Assembly: GCA_049487715.1 (NCBI GenBank) | Contig: CP150546.1 | Span: 186,001 to 250,000, forward strand | Length of the DNA stretch: 64,000 bases | Reading direction: 5' to 3' | From: Pycnococcus provasolii | Taxonomy: Eukaryota; Chlorophyta; Pseudoscourfieldiophyceae; Pseudoscourfieldiales | In this document: positions 36,811 to 45,877 of the stretch, piece after piece | How the letters are laid out: each line of letters opens with the position of its first letter | How positions within the stretch are numbered: position 1 is the first letter of the stretch | Translations under genes and position numbers: made by a program | Notes under the pieces: model-generated | Told to the model about the DNA's origin: nothing | The model's input: the letters and a program-made list of their open reading frames with translations, nothing else | The model's database searches: none

Positions 36811-37503
36811 TTATCGTTCAGCTCCATCGCACCTTTCATGCGCTTGTGCTTCGAAGAAGGTCCCTTCTTCTTCTTCAAGTCGCGTCGCGGCGGCGGTGTG
36901 ATCTTCCCGTCTGCTCGGATTGTGCACGTCGGCGCACTTCCGTTCCCGCGTTAAGGAGCTCCCGCCTGGACAGCCTTTGGACTTCCAAACAATCTTCTGT
37001 GCCTGATAGCTGCCTCGCTTCGCCCCAGCGCGTGCCTCCTTCGTCGCTGTCACGTCCACCGCGTCGCGGCATCTAAGCCTGATGGACGCGTTGTTTGAGC
37101 CAGGCACTTGGACAAGACTCTTTCCTGGATGAGCCTCCCTCGCGCCCCGGAGTGCGTCCTCGCGGGAGTCGAACGTGGTCCCAACAATGCTCACAATGCT
37201 TCCTGGCTTTGTGAGAAGAAGCCTTGTGCCTGCACTCGCACTCGCCGCACTCGCCGCACTCGCACTCGCACTCGCACTCGCCGCACTCGCACTCGCACTC
37301 GCCGCACTCGCACTCGCACTCGCACTCGCCGGAACCACCGCAAGCTCATGATCCTTCTCCTTCTCATCATCGGACCAAGACCAATCGACATCATCAATCT
37401 CGTCGTCAATATCCTCCCCCTCATCATCCTTCTCAGGCACATCAAGTAGGTGAGCTCTTACCTCGCCGAACGCTTCCCAAAACGTCGAAAAGGTTCGGAG
37501 CAT
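36811..37503 (-). CDS. Transposon-borne protein with FAR1/FLYWCH-like zinc-binding pattern
   Basis: The 230-residue product lies wholly inside the transposon and starts at ATG 37503. The order is an aromatic N-terminus, an acidic segment (DDEIDDVDWSWSDDEKEK), an Ala-Ser repeat of about 30 residues, and then a compact segment: GTTFDSREDALRGAREAHPG, IRLRCRD, KIVWKSKGCPGG. An aromatic-F...A start, one Cys, then W-K-x-x-G-C-P resembles the N-terminal zinc-binding domains linked to Mutator transposases (FAR1/MudR/FLYWCH type). No DDE core is present, so it would be a DNA-binding accessory or a remnant. The GAGGTAAGAGC near residue 14 could be a splice donor. The assignment is tentative. Confidence 0.5.
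   Translation of the reverse strand: MLRTFSTFWEAFGEVRAHLLDVPEKDDEGEDIDDEIDDVDWSWSDDEKEKDHELAVVPASASASASAASASASAASASASASAASAASASAGTRLLLTKPGSIVSIVGTTFDSREDALRGAREAHPGKSLVQVPGSNNASIRLRCRDAVDVTATKEARAGAKRGSYQAQKIVWKSKGCPGGSSLTRERKCADVHNPSRREDHTAAATRLEEEEGTFFEAQAHERCDGAER
37232..37330. repeat. CACTCG/CGCACT hexamer array
   Basis: An imperfect array of CACTCG and CACTCGC units codes the Ala-Ser repeat of the transposon-borne protein. Confidence 0.8.
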
Positions 37504-37848
37504 GACGTGTGATGATGGTGGTACGTGTTCGTGAGAGAGTCTACTCGGATGATGGGTATGATGCTCACTAACGCTCTTGAGAATGGTGCTGATGATGAAC
37601 CTTAAGGGGGAAGCGTACAGTCCCAGAAGGAAGGGGGAAGGGCTGACTGCGTCTTACAAAGGAGGTGCAACGAAACTCTGCTCAGGAGGAGAAGCCGGAG
37701 GAGAAGCCGACCTGACGACAGGACCAGAGGCGAGGCAGGGATCCCTTCCTGGTCGAAACCGCTGGTCCTGTTATTTTATATTAGGGTTAGGAAAAACCTA
37801 TAATCTGGCCAAAAACAGCGATTTTGGCCTATAATCTGGCCATTTCTC

Positions 37849-38069
37849 AATCAATCTCGGGTCCCTGAGAAAAATCTCACCCCCAGTCCCCACTTCACAA
37901 GACACAAGGCTGCAAGGGACGGACGGCTTTCTTGGGCCAATTGCAATCACAGGTCGGCGGCGGCGGCATTACCGTGGTAGTTTTGCCTACATAAGAATAA
38001 TATCTCGTCACCGTTACATATCCTACCTTACCTGTTCCTGTTCTGTCAGCATACTGTAGTAGTCTAGTC
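37849..38069. promoter_or_regulatory. 5' region of the OTU gene
   Basis: The right target duplication opens this short interval. CCTACCTTACCTGTTCC and a CAGCATACTGTAGTAG near-palindrome precede the ATG at 38070. There is no gene. Confidence 0.4.
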
Positions 38070-39065
38070 ATGGGCAAGAATACGCACCGCTCCTCATCGT
38101 CATCTTCACCTTCAACTTCGTCAAATAACAAGAAGAATAGTAAACTTACGAAGTATCGCTTATCTAGTCAGCTACGTGCCGCTTTATCTGACTTGGCCAT
38201 GCGAATTTGCGAAGTGGACGCGGACGGAAACTGCCTCTACAGAGCACTCGACGACCAGTGCAACAACAGATATGGACACGATACAATACGTGCACATGTC
38301 GCAGACTACATCGAAAGTCACGCGAGCGATTTCGCGCCGTACGCCGTGGGAGAGGATGCTGTCGCGTCTGTGTCGAGTGGGGAAAGCGACAAGGCTGATG
38401 ACGACGACGACGACGACGACGACGACAAAGAAGAAGAAGAGCAGCAGCAGGAGGAGAACAACAACGACGAAGCTGACGAACCAACAACGACGCGAAGAGG
38501 CAGCACCAACAAGAACGACGACGCAACAACAACTTCAGCAAGAAAAGAAACCAAGAAGACGAAAAAACTCACCAAGGAGGAACGCGCGCTGCACCGCGCA
38601 CTGGAGTTGTACGTCCAGAGGCTCAGGGAGGATGGTACGTGGGGAGGCAACCTCGAGGTTGTTGCAGCTGCAAAGCTACTTCGAAGGCGCATCGTCATAC
38701 ACCAGGAGGATGGACCGACGTATGAAGTGGCGCCGGAGGGAAATCCAACCGACGCCTCGCCGCTCCACCTGAGCTTTCACGACAACTCGCACTACAACAG
38801 CGTGCGTCCGTTTGACGACAGAAATCATGTTCCTGGCGCTCTGCCAGAGCACGACGAACGAGAGTCGACGTCAGCAAGTAGGCAACAAGTCGACAACGAC
38901 GGATTCCAGCCGTCGAAACTCACGTTGGCGCGCAGAAAGAAGGAGGAGAAACGACAAGCTAAGCTCAGCAAAAAGAATGGACACCGCGCGTGTCACTACA
39001 ATAGCGATTCGCAGTCGTCGCGGAATGTCAACTTCGTCGAGGCACTCGAGACGTTGAAGATTTAG
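38070..39065 (+). CDS. OTU-family deubiquitinase, OTUD3-like
   Basis: OTU cysteine proteases remove ubiquitin from proteins. The 331-residue protein carries the catalytic Cys loop VDADGNCLYRALDDQ near residue 52, THE C-terminal core TWGGNLEVVAAAKLLRRRIV near 190, and FHDNSHYNSVRPF near 235 with the catalytic His. The N-terminal domain is interrupted by about 80 residues of Asp, Glu, Gln, Asn and Thr runs (about 105-180). This insertion lies between the Cys loop and the GGN motif, unlike the short loop of human OTUD3. A basic, Lys-rich tail may be a nuclear signal. TGTAA lies about 25 bp after the stop, which converges on the next gene. Confidence 0.9.
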   Translation: MGKNTHRSSSSSSPSTSSNNKKNSKLTKYRLSSQLRAALSDLAMRICEVDADGNCLYRALDDQCNNRYGHDTIRAHVADYIESHASDFAPYAVGEDAVASVSSGESDKADDDDDDDDDDKEEEEQQQEENNNDEADEPTTTRRGSTNKNDDATTTSARKETKKTKKLTKEERALHRALELYVQRLREDGTWGGNLEVVAAAKLLRRRIVIHQEDGPTYEVAPEGNPTDASPLHLSFHDNSHYNSVRPFDDRNHVPGALPEHDERESTSASRQQVDNDGFQPSKLTLARRKKEEKRQAKLSKKNGHRACHYNSDSQSSRNVNFVEALETLKI

Positions 39066-39171
39066 CACCCTCTCGACACCTCGCGTGTTGCTTGTAACAA
39101 TATCAAAAAAACATTTGTTGCTTCATTTGTTTTTTCAATCTACACATCTTTTACTATGCATACACACTGTT

Positions 39172-42100
39172 TCACATGACCGTGAGCCCGCCAGCCACCT
39201 CACGGACCATTGCCACGCGATCGTTGTCGCCAGCTTCGCTCAGCTCGCTCACGGCAAGCTCGACAACCTGACCGAACCCGGACGGGCCGATGAATTCCGT
39301 GGCTATGCGCAGACTTAGAGTCACGGCATCCACCGCGTGGTGTCGCGACGTCGCCTTCTTGGACCCTTTTTTGCCGACACCCGCGATGAGCACACGCGAG
39401 GCGACGCGCAAACGACGCTTCTCGTCCTCGGAGCGCCATCCAAAGAGGCTCACCTCGCTCACGTCAGAGGACTGAAGTACCGTCACCGCCTCGCGCTGCG
39501 CGCGCACGCGCGTCGCGAGGCGCGCGAGAACGCTCGCATCCAGTCGCTCGTCTTTCTGCAACAACGCCGAAACGTCCGCACCGCTGTATAGCTCCCTCTT
39601 CGCGGCGGCGCCACGCGCCGATGATCCGAGAACGAGGGCACACGGCCAGGCGGCGTATGCGGGAAGTGGCGCGTCGCCCGCGGCAATCGCGCCATCCAGG
39701 TGCGCGGACGCATCGTCGAGCAGCGCGAGCGCATCCGTCGACGCTACGCCGGGGTCAACCGCGAGAACCGCCGCGGCGAGTCCGGCAGCGGCAACGGCGC
39801 CGCTTGCGACGGCTAAAGCCAGAACGTCTGCCCAACCGCCATGGTGAAGCACCAAGCTTGTGGCTGCCAAGGCCATGTCGCGCCGTGCACGCGCGCGAGA
39901 GAGCCGCGGCACACCGCGATCGTCCGCGGCACGTGTTTCCAGGGCCCAGATGAGCTCGCGCAAAGCAGCTGGGCACAACGTGCGCCTCACGGGCGAATTC
40001 GTGCCGGCACACCAAAGCGCCACGATCGAGTCCAGAGTTCCATAGGAATCCCGCTCATCGTCTGGAAGCGGGATGTAAAGCTCGAGGAACGACGCCGCGC
40101 GGCTGCTCGCCTGGTAAAACTCCGCCGCCCTCGTGGGCGCGAGGTCACGAACCATGGCAGCGGCGAGCTCGAATGGATCCTCCAAGTCCGGGTGATCGGC
40201 AGGGGCGTCTGGTGTGTTGCTCGCCTGTGGAACGACGAGGTGGTGCAGGTACCCACGACGGCTCATGCTTCCGTTGCGCCCATCGGGCGCGGGAGCTTCC
40301 GCAGATTTCATCACCGCACGAAGACGAGCGCGAAGATCGCTCTCGGTAATCCGTGCCTTGGCCACCTCCTGCAAACGCAGCGCCGCTTTCAGCACGGTGT
40401 CAGCAATGAGCGGAATCGCCGCCGCGGTCCCGTGCTTCAACGCCAGTGTGTCGCGACGTGCGGACAAGCAAGCGCGCACGCGCCGTGTCGCCTCCGCCAG
40501 GTCAGAAGACGCCATCGAGAAATACCACTGCAGCTGTCGTCGCGTTACCGTGTCGACGACGTTGCCAGCATCGCTCGTGTCAATGCCATCCTTCTTGAGC
40601 AGTGCCAAAGCCTGCTTCGTCACGAAGACGGAAAGTGCGTATAGCTCGCAGCTTTGCAGTCGCTCTGCCAGCGCATCCACCGCAGATGGCGCAGACATGT
40701 CGTGCAGGTCGGGAATGGTGATGAATTGACTGTCAGCGTGGTCGCCATCTCCAATGCGTGGATCGAACGGGTCGCGCCAGGACGCGTATATCGTCAAAAG
40801 CAGCTCGCAGCGACGCATCAGAAGATCGTCAGCCGTCGACACCTCGTTGTCGTAGCGTACATCATCGTCGGTGCCGGCGGGTGTGAGACGTGCACGATGC
40901 TTCCGTGCTTCCGTGAGCGCGTGGACCACCGCCTGTGCAGATTTGAATTTCTCCTCGATGCTTCCCTCACAGCCTCGGTCGCCGCGGTGAGCAAGTCTAA
41001 GCGTTGCTACCCGATGACCCGCGCTGCTCGCTGCCGCCGCCGCTGCTTCTTCTGTGCTGCAGCAAGAAAGCAGCACGCGCATCAGCGAAGGTGAAGGCGA
41101 GTTTGGATAGGTGAAATCGATCTCGTTGTTGTTGGTACCACCACCATCAACAGTGCGGGGAGGCAGGATTGATGCCACCGCGAGGCGCGCAACCACCTCA
41201 TCTGCGGACATTCCCGTAAGGCTTGGGTGCAGGGCAAGAAATCTGCGAGCTGTCTTCACGCGACATTCTCGCAGCAGCATTTCGAACATCATCACAGGAT
41301 TAACCAATACGGTTGGTGGCCACGTCGAAATCCAGCCTGCAGGCAGGCGGCGCGCAAATTCCATACAAGCGCGTGCTGACTCGATGCTCTCAGACGTTGT
41401 TACTGAGCGCGCGCTCTCGAGGATAAAGAGGCGCGTGTTCAACGAAAGTCCATCTGCGGCGGCGGCTTGCAGAGCTGTCTGCGATGCAGCATCAGTCCCA
41501 ATCACTCGAGCAGTGTCCGAGAGCGCACCCGCGACAGCCATACACGAACCAGACTCGGCGAAGTGTGTAATACATCGCACGATGGAATCGAGATTCGTGC
41601 CAACTGCGCATGCACGAGCTATTCGCAGGCCTGGCTCGTCCTCGCCAAGCGAGGCGAGGACCGATGCGCACATAGCTCGCTTCGTGTCGCGCCACTTCGC
41701 ACTCACTTCGGGAAGTGCCAGTACCAACGCGCAGGCTGCGGGAGCATCGTGCGCAAGAAGACGCGTCAGCCACCCAGCCACCTCCTCCATTGGCACGCTT
41801 GCCCCAACCACAGTTATCACGCCACCAAGGTCACCACCCTCTTCGCCGCATGCCGATATCGGATCGTCCTCAGCCATTCTGACGTATGCCTCCATCGCAC
41901 GTTGCAGTGTTTGCGCTGATGCGCCACCCCGCAGCGCGTGATCTTCGAATTTGGCGGCAGCCGCAAGCGCGGCGAATCGCCTCCATGTGCTCTTCGTGCC
42001 GTCGCTGTCACCCCCCAATGTCCCCGGCGGCGCAATGGCAGCGGAAACATTCCGCGCAAGATCCGCATCTACATACACATCGTTAGGTGCTTCCCACGGA

Positions 42101-45100
42101 AATGTTGATGCAGAGGCCTGTATCGTGTTGCAAACGGCACGCTGCATTTCCACCCATCGAAGCAGCGCCTGTCCTCCACGCCCCGCGGAGATGGCCTGGC
42201 GTGCACTCTTCTCCGCAAATGCCCAAGCCGCCTCGCGCGTTCCCGCATCCACGCCAGACGCCATGGCAACACCCAGCACCGCAGCAAGACACGAGCGTCG
42301 TGGGCTCAACTCGCTCATCTGCTCAAGCAGCGAAAGCTTCGTGGATTCCGAAAAGGGCGGTGCCGAACTCGAGGCAAAATGAGGCTGGAGAGGCGGTGCC
42401 ACCCTTGGCGCAATCGCTGCGATGAGCGCGTCGTGCGCGCTGCACCCAAGAAGCTCGGCAACCTGCAGCGCATCGCTGTGGCCTCCGCCGTTGAGAACAA
42501 CGCGCGCGAGAATCTCGCGCGGAGAGGTGGTGAGAACGCCGAGGTAGTTGTCGTCTAGTACGGAGCTAGATGCATCCACCGCGTCTAGCGTGCACGCCGC
42601 ATCGCCGAGCGACGCGACGTAACGCAGAAGCCGAGCAAGGTGCGGTTTCTGCGGCGCCAGAGAGGGAGAAGCTGCACCGCCGAGTCCGCCGTCAGCCGCG
42701 GTTAGGAGAGGTGGGAGCACTCCTGCACTGCGCAGGATGGTCGCCACGGAGGCGCCACCTTGAACGGCGTTGGGCAATTCCGTGGCCAGCGCGCTTTTCG
42801 TGAGATTATGCAGCGTTCCCGCGATGTAGCGCGTTGCGCTCGAGCGCGGATCTTTCGTTCCTCTTGCAAAACTGTCCGTTCGCCGCTCGGCACTGGCGGC
42901 GGCCATGCACTCGTACAGCGTGCCAAGTGCCCGTGATCGGCCTGGGCGATCGAGGTGAGGCCATGACACATTTCGCCCAGCCTCGTCGTACGCTGGTGCC
43001 AGAAAAGCGTGCCTTGGCGCGAGACCGCCAGTGCGCGTACCGCCGAGTCTTGCGCGGCAGGCTGCGGCTGTTGGCGCCTCTGGCGCCGACTCGACGTGCG
43101 ACGCTAGCGCAAGCAGGCGCGCCGCGCCCTCGGGAGTTTCACACAGCATCATTGCCGCTTCGAATGCAGACGCGGCACCATCCATATCCACGCTCGCTGG
43201 CAGATTTTCGCCTCGGTCAGCCGATCGAGCGAGCGCCTCGGCAGCGCTGATAGCTTCGCGCCGTCGCGCGAGGCTCGCGGCAGCGGCGGGTGAGAGGCCG
43301 TGACGCCTCGCCGCCGCCTCGCCTGCCGCGTATGCTGATAGGTCACCGAGCATGGCTACGAGGCGAGCGGGTGGCGCTGCGAGCAGCGCAGCCGCTTCCC
43401 GCGCGGGGAGCATGTTGCCTGCAGCTGCATTCACGAGCGCTCGCAGACGCCACCTGTGCTCCTCCAGCAGTCGCCTCTGTGCGTCCCAGCACGCGCGCGT
43501 CGCCTCGTCCGCGTTGCTGTTGCTATTGTCGTCGCTGGACCGCGGCGTGGTGGTGCCAACGGTCGCGGCAATTTCGACAAAGTCGAGAACCGCATCTGCG
43601 CCAACATCAGCGCCCACACCACCACCGCTTGTGGCACCATCATCCAGCCCGTGTGATGCATAGAGCGTGCCAAATACCTCAAGCAGCACGAGTGCGAGCC
43701 AAGCTGCCATGGATTGCAGGTACTCATCTTCCAAGTTAGTCGCAACTGCGGCTGCAGTTTTCGCCACGTTCAATGCATCTTCCGCCGGCCCATTGGTGAG
43801 CAGCGCGACGCACGCATCGGCGAAGAGCGTGAGCGCGAGCGCCAGTGAGCACACGCTGTGCGCATGTCTTGAGCTATTGTTGGCTCCGGCGGCTTCGCCT
43901 CGAAGAGCCTCTTCCCAGGCTGCTAGCGCGGCTGTCGTGAGTTCACCATGCTGCTCCGCGGCATCGCGTAGCACTCCGAGCGGCGCCGCTCCCGCGCCAA
44001 GCGAGCTGAGTGCGGCGGGCATGACGGTGTCCGGCAGAGCGCTTGCAAGGCGAGCGTGCATGCGACATCGCCTGGCTGCGACGTGAATTGGTGATGATGA
44101 TGATGATGATGATGATGTGCTGGGAAGAGACGTGAAGAGATGTCGTGCGCAGGCAAGCCTCCACTCTGCCGTGGGTGTGATTTGAGGCGTGTCCCAGAGA
44201 ATGAGGCCGAGGAGAGGTGCAACGCTATGGCGCGCGTCGCCGAGCAAATGTGAGAGCGTTTCCGTGGCTGCGCTGACTGCACCATCCGGTGTTGTATTCG
44301 TCTCTTTCGATGCGGCTGCGCACGCACGCACGACGGCGTGGGCGAGTGGTAGAAGGCTTTTGGAAAACGCATCCCAACGCCGTGACATGTAATCGTCTTC
44401 GTCATATTCTTGCTGCTGTTCCGTGGTCGCACTCGCAAGCAGCCTCGCAAGCGTCGAGTCCGTTTGATCCGGTGTGGACGTAGCATCGTCCTCGGACGTC
44501 GACGACGACCACGCAGCACGACTTGCTATTCGAAGTGTCTGCTCGCAGCCTGGACGCAGGCATGCGGCGGCAAGTCTTCTCCGAGCTCGCGTCGTCTTGG
44601 CGCAAGGCCACGCGCACTCCGCAAGAATTCGGTGCGGCTTCTTCCCGCACAGCCTGAGAACGTGCTCGACGTGCTCGACGGCCTTGTCTTCGTTCGCGGC
44701 AGCCGCGGCGGCATCGGCAGCGTCACGTCTCTCCGCGTCAACGAGCATGTGACTCCAGAGCTTGGCAGCGTCCACTGAACGAGAGCACGCCGTCTGCTCT
44801 TGCTCTGTGACGAGTGCGTCCACCGCGTCGACGAGTTCGCGTGCCGTGATTCGTATGGCACGCCAAGCGACGGGCACGTGCGTGGACATGTGAGCGTGCA
44901 GCTGCTGGTGCTGTTCGTCCGTGGTTGACGATAAGGTTGGAGAGGAGTGCTGTTGATGTTCTTTTGTTTGTGAAGGCGGCACGACGTCATCACCCAGCAC
45001 ACCTTCTGATGCGCTTTCCATGAGAAGGTCGAGCGAGGCGTGTGCAAAGTGCACGCGCGCAAGGCGTCGCTGCTGCAGGGAGGAGGAGCTTGACGTGTCA

Positions 45101-45330
45101 TCGAGACTGGCAACCAGTGCCGATGCTAGGGAAATGCGAGTTGAAGCGGACAGTGCTGATGACGACGAACTGAGGATGTGAAGAAGTGGATTGTGGGTCG
45201 ACGGCGAGGCTGGTGGAGTGGCGGCGGAGGTGGAGACGGCGGCGGCGGCGTACGGACGATTTGCCGAAGCGAGGCAGGTGAGCAGTTCGTGCAGCTCGTT
45301 GTCGTCGTCGCAGGAGGCGTCGTCCGCCAT
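39172..45330 (-). CDS. Very large Ala-rich helical protein (2052 aa), unknown
   Basis: From the ATG at 45330 the frame encodes 2052 residues with no intron. Composition is Ala/Leu/Arg-rich and almost entirely helical, consistent with an alpha-solenoid scaffold. Blocks such as CELYALSVFVTKQALALLKK, VTRRQLQWYFSMASSDLAEA and FYQASSRAASFLELYIPLPD near residues 1590-1770 look conserved. The N-terminal third carries acidic, Ser and His/Asp runs. I cannot match it to a named family. Candidates by shape are large trafficking or kinetochore solenoids such as NBAS, ZFYVE26 or ROD, but no diagnostic motif decides. A telomere-like tract is 77-97 bp upstream. Confidence 0.8.
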   Translation of the reverse strand: MADDASCDDDNELHELLTCLASANRPYAAAAVSTSAATPPASPSTHNPLLHILSSSSSALSASTRISLASALVASLDDTSSSSSLQQRRLARVHFAHASLDLLMESASEGVLGDDVVPPSQTKEHQQHSSPTLSSTTDEQHQQLHAHMSTHVPVAWRAIRITARELVDAVDALVTEQEQTACSRSVDAAKLWSHMLVDAERRDAADAAAAAANEDKAVEHVEHVLRLCGKKPHRILAECAWPCAKTTRARRRLAAACLRPGCEQTLRIASRAAWSSSTSEDDATSTPDQTDSTLARLLASATTEQQQEYDEDDYMSRRWDAFSKSLLPLAHAVVRACAAASKETNTTPDGAVSAATETLSHLLGDARHSVAPLLGLILWDTPQITPTAEWRLACARHLFTSLPSTSSSSSSSSPIHVAARRCRMHARLASALPDTVMPAALSSLGAGAAPLGVLRDAAEQHGELTTAALAAWEEALRGEAAGANNSSRHAHSVCSLALALTLFADACVALLTNGPAEDALNVAKTAAAVATNLEDEYLQSMAAWLALVLLEVFGTLYASHGLDDGATSGGGVGADVGADAVLDFVEIAATVGTTTPRSSDDNSNSNADEATRACWDAQRRLLEEHRWRLRALVNAAAGNMLPAREAAALLAAPPARLVAMLGDLSAYAAGEAAARRHGLSPAAAASLARRREAISAAEALARSADRGENLPASVDMDGAASAFEAAMMLCETPEGAARLLALASHVESAPEAPTAAACRARLGGTRTGGLAPRHAFLAPAYDEAGRNVSWPHLDRPGRSRALGTLYECMAAASAERRTDSFARGTKDPRSSATRYIAGTLHNLTKSALATELPNAVQGGASVATILRSAGVLPPLLTAADGGLGGAASPSLAPQKPHLARLLRYVASLGDAACTLDAVDASSSVLDDNYLGVLTTSPREILARVVLNGGGHSDALQVAELLGCSAHDALIAAIAPRVAPPLQPHFASSSAPPFSESTKLSLLEQMSELSPRRSCLAAVLGVAMASGVDAGTREAAWAFAEKSARQAISAGRGGQALLRWVEMQRAVCNTIQASASTFPWEAPNDVYVDADLARNVSAAIAPPGTLGGDSDGTKSTWRRFAALAAAAKFEDHALRGGASAQTLQRAMEAYVRMAEDDPISACGEEGGDLGGVITVVGASVPMEEVAGWLTRLLAHDAPAACALVLALPEVSAKWRDTKRAMCASVLASLGEDEPGLRIARACAVGTNLDSIVRCITHFAESGSCMAVAGALSDTARVIGTDAASQTALQAAAADGLSLNTRLFILESARSVTTSESIESARACMEFARRLPAGWISTWPPTVLVNPVMMFEMLLRECRVKTARRFLALHPSLTGMSADEVVARLAVASILPPRTVDGGGTNNNEIDFTYPNSPSPSLMRVLLSCCSTEEAAAAAASSAGHRVATLRLAHRGDRGCEGSIEEKFKSAQAVVHALTEARKHRARLTPAGTDDDVRYDNEVSTADDLLMRRCELLLTIYASWRDPFDPRIGDGDHADSQFITIPDLHDMSAPSAVDALAERLQSCELYALSVFVTKQALALLKKDGIDTSDAGNVVDTVTRRQLQWYFSMASSDLAEATRRVRACLSARRDTLALKHGTAAAIPLIADTVLKAALRLQEVAKARITESDLRARLRAVMKSAEAPAPDGRNGSMSRRGYLHHLVVPQASNTPDAPADHPDLEDPFELAAAMVRDLAPTRAAEFYQASSRAASFLELYIPLPDDERDSYGTLDSIVALWCAGTNSPVRRTLCPAALRELIWALETRAADDRGVPRLSRARARRDMALAATSLVLHHGGWADVLALAVASGAVAAAGLAAAVLAVDPGVASTDALALLDDASAHLDGAIAAGDAPLPAYAAWPCALVLGSSARGAAAKRELYSGADVSALLQKDERLDASVLARLATRVRAQREAVTVLQSSDVSEVSLFGWRSEDEKRRLRVASRVLIAGVGKKGSKKATSRHHAVDAVTLSLRIATEFIGPSGFGQVVELAVSELSEAGDNDRVAMVREVAGGLTVM

Positions 45331-45877
45331 TCCGCCGTAATCAAAAGCAAAGTGCTGGTGAGCTGGTGACTGGTGAGCTGGCGAGGTTCGCACGCCGAGA
45401 CGGCGGGGTTAGGGTTAGGGTTAGGGCCACTCTCTGGTTTTCGACTTGGAAGGCCTACCACAGGGGTGGTTGGAATTTGGGGATCCCGCTCCGGCACTCC
45501 TGTAATAACCACCACATTACCGCTCCGGCACTCAGACAGACAACTCTATTCACGCCTGCGATTTGTTCTCTAAGTTACATACCTAGTACTTAAGTATGTC
45601 ATTTGTAGCGTGTGGTAACTCAGGAGAAGGATGATTTATTTGCGCTTGTAGATGACGGAGGCTAAAGCGATTAACATGCCCATTCTGCCGGAGGAGATAC
45701 AAAAGTTTGCTGACGCATTCGTCCTGGGCTCCTCATCCTTGTAAATCGGCCTGATCATCTCAATGCGTTGTTTCCACGAAAGTCGCGACGACGATGAGGA
45801 TGGGGAAGACAATCGCTGCATTTTGTTGAGCAGCATCTCTTCATCGAGGTATCATCCTCCAAGGGAACGGTACGACG
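45331..45877. other. Spacer between the giant gene and the integrase fragment
   Basis: It includes the telomere-like tract at 45407-45426. The short minus-strand frame at 45636-45836 has a Ser run and no recognisable domain; I do not call it a gene. Confidence 0.4.
45407..45426. repeat. Telomere-like TTAGGG tract
   Basis: Three perfect TTAGGG units upstream of the minus-strand start at 45330. Confidence 0.85.

Larger units (their letters stand above)
36261..37848. mobile_element. DNA transposon with perfect 67-bp TIRs and 10-bp target duplication
   Basis: The left arm 36261-36327 is the exact reverse complement of the right arm 37782-37848, 67 of 67 bases. Both ends are flanked by the direct repeat AATCAATCTC (36251-36260 and 37849-37858). 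Depending on where the end is set, this duplication can be read as 10-12 bp. Each arm contains GGCCAGATTATAGG twice, separated by 17 bases. The interior has CCCTAA-rich sequence next to the left arm (36319-36401), a GC-rich hairpin (36568-36687), and a minus-strand gene (36811-37503). Long inverted ends and a duplication of about 9-11 bp are Mutator (MULE)-like. The superfamily is inference because no transposase core is visible. Confidence 0.85.
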
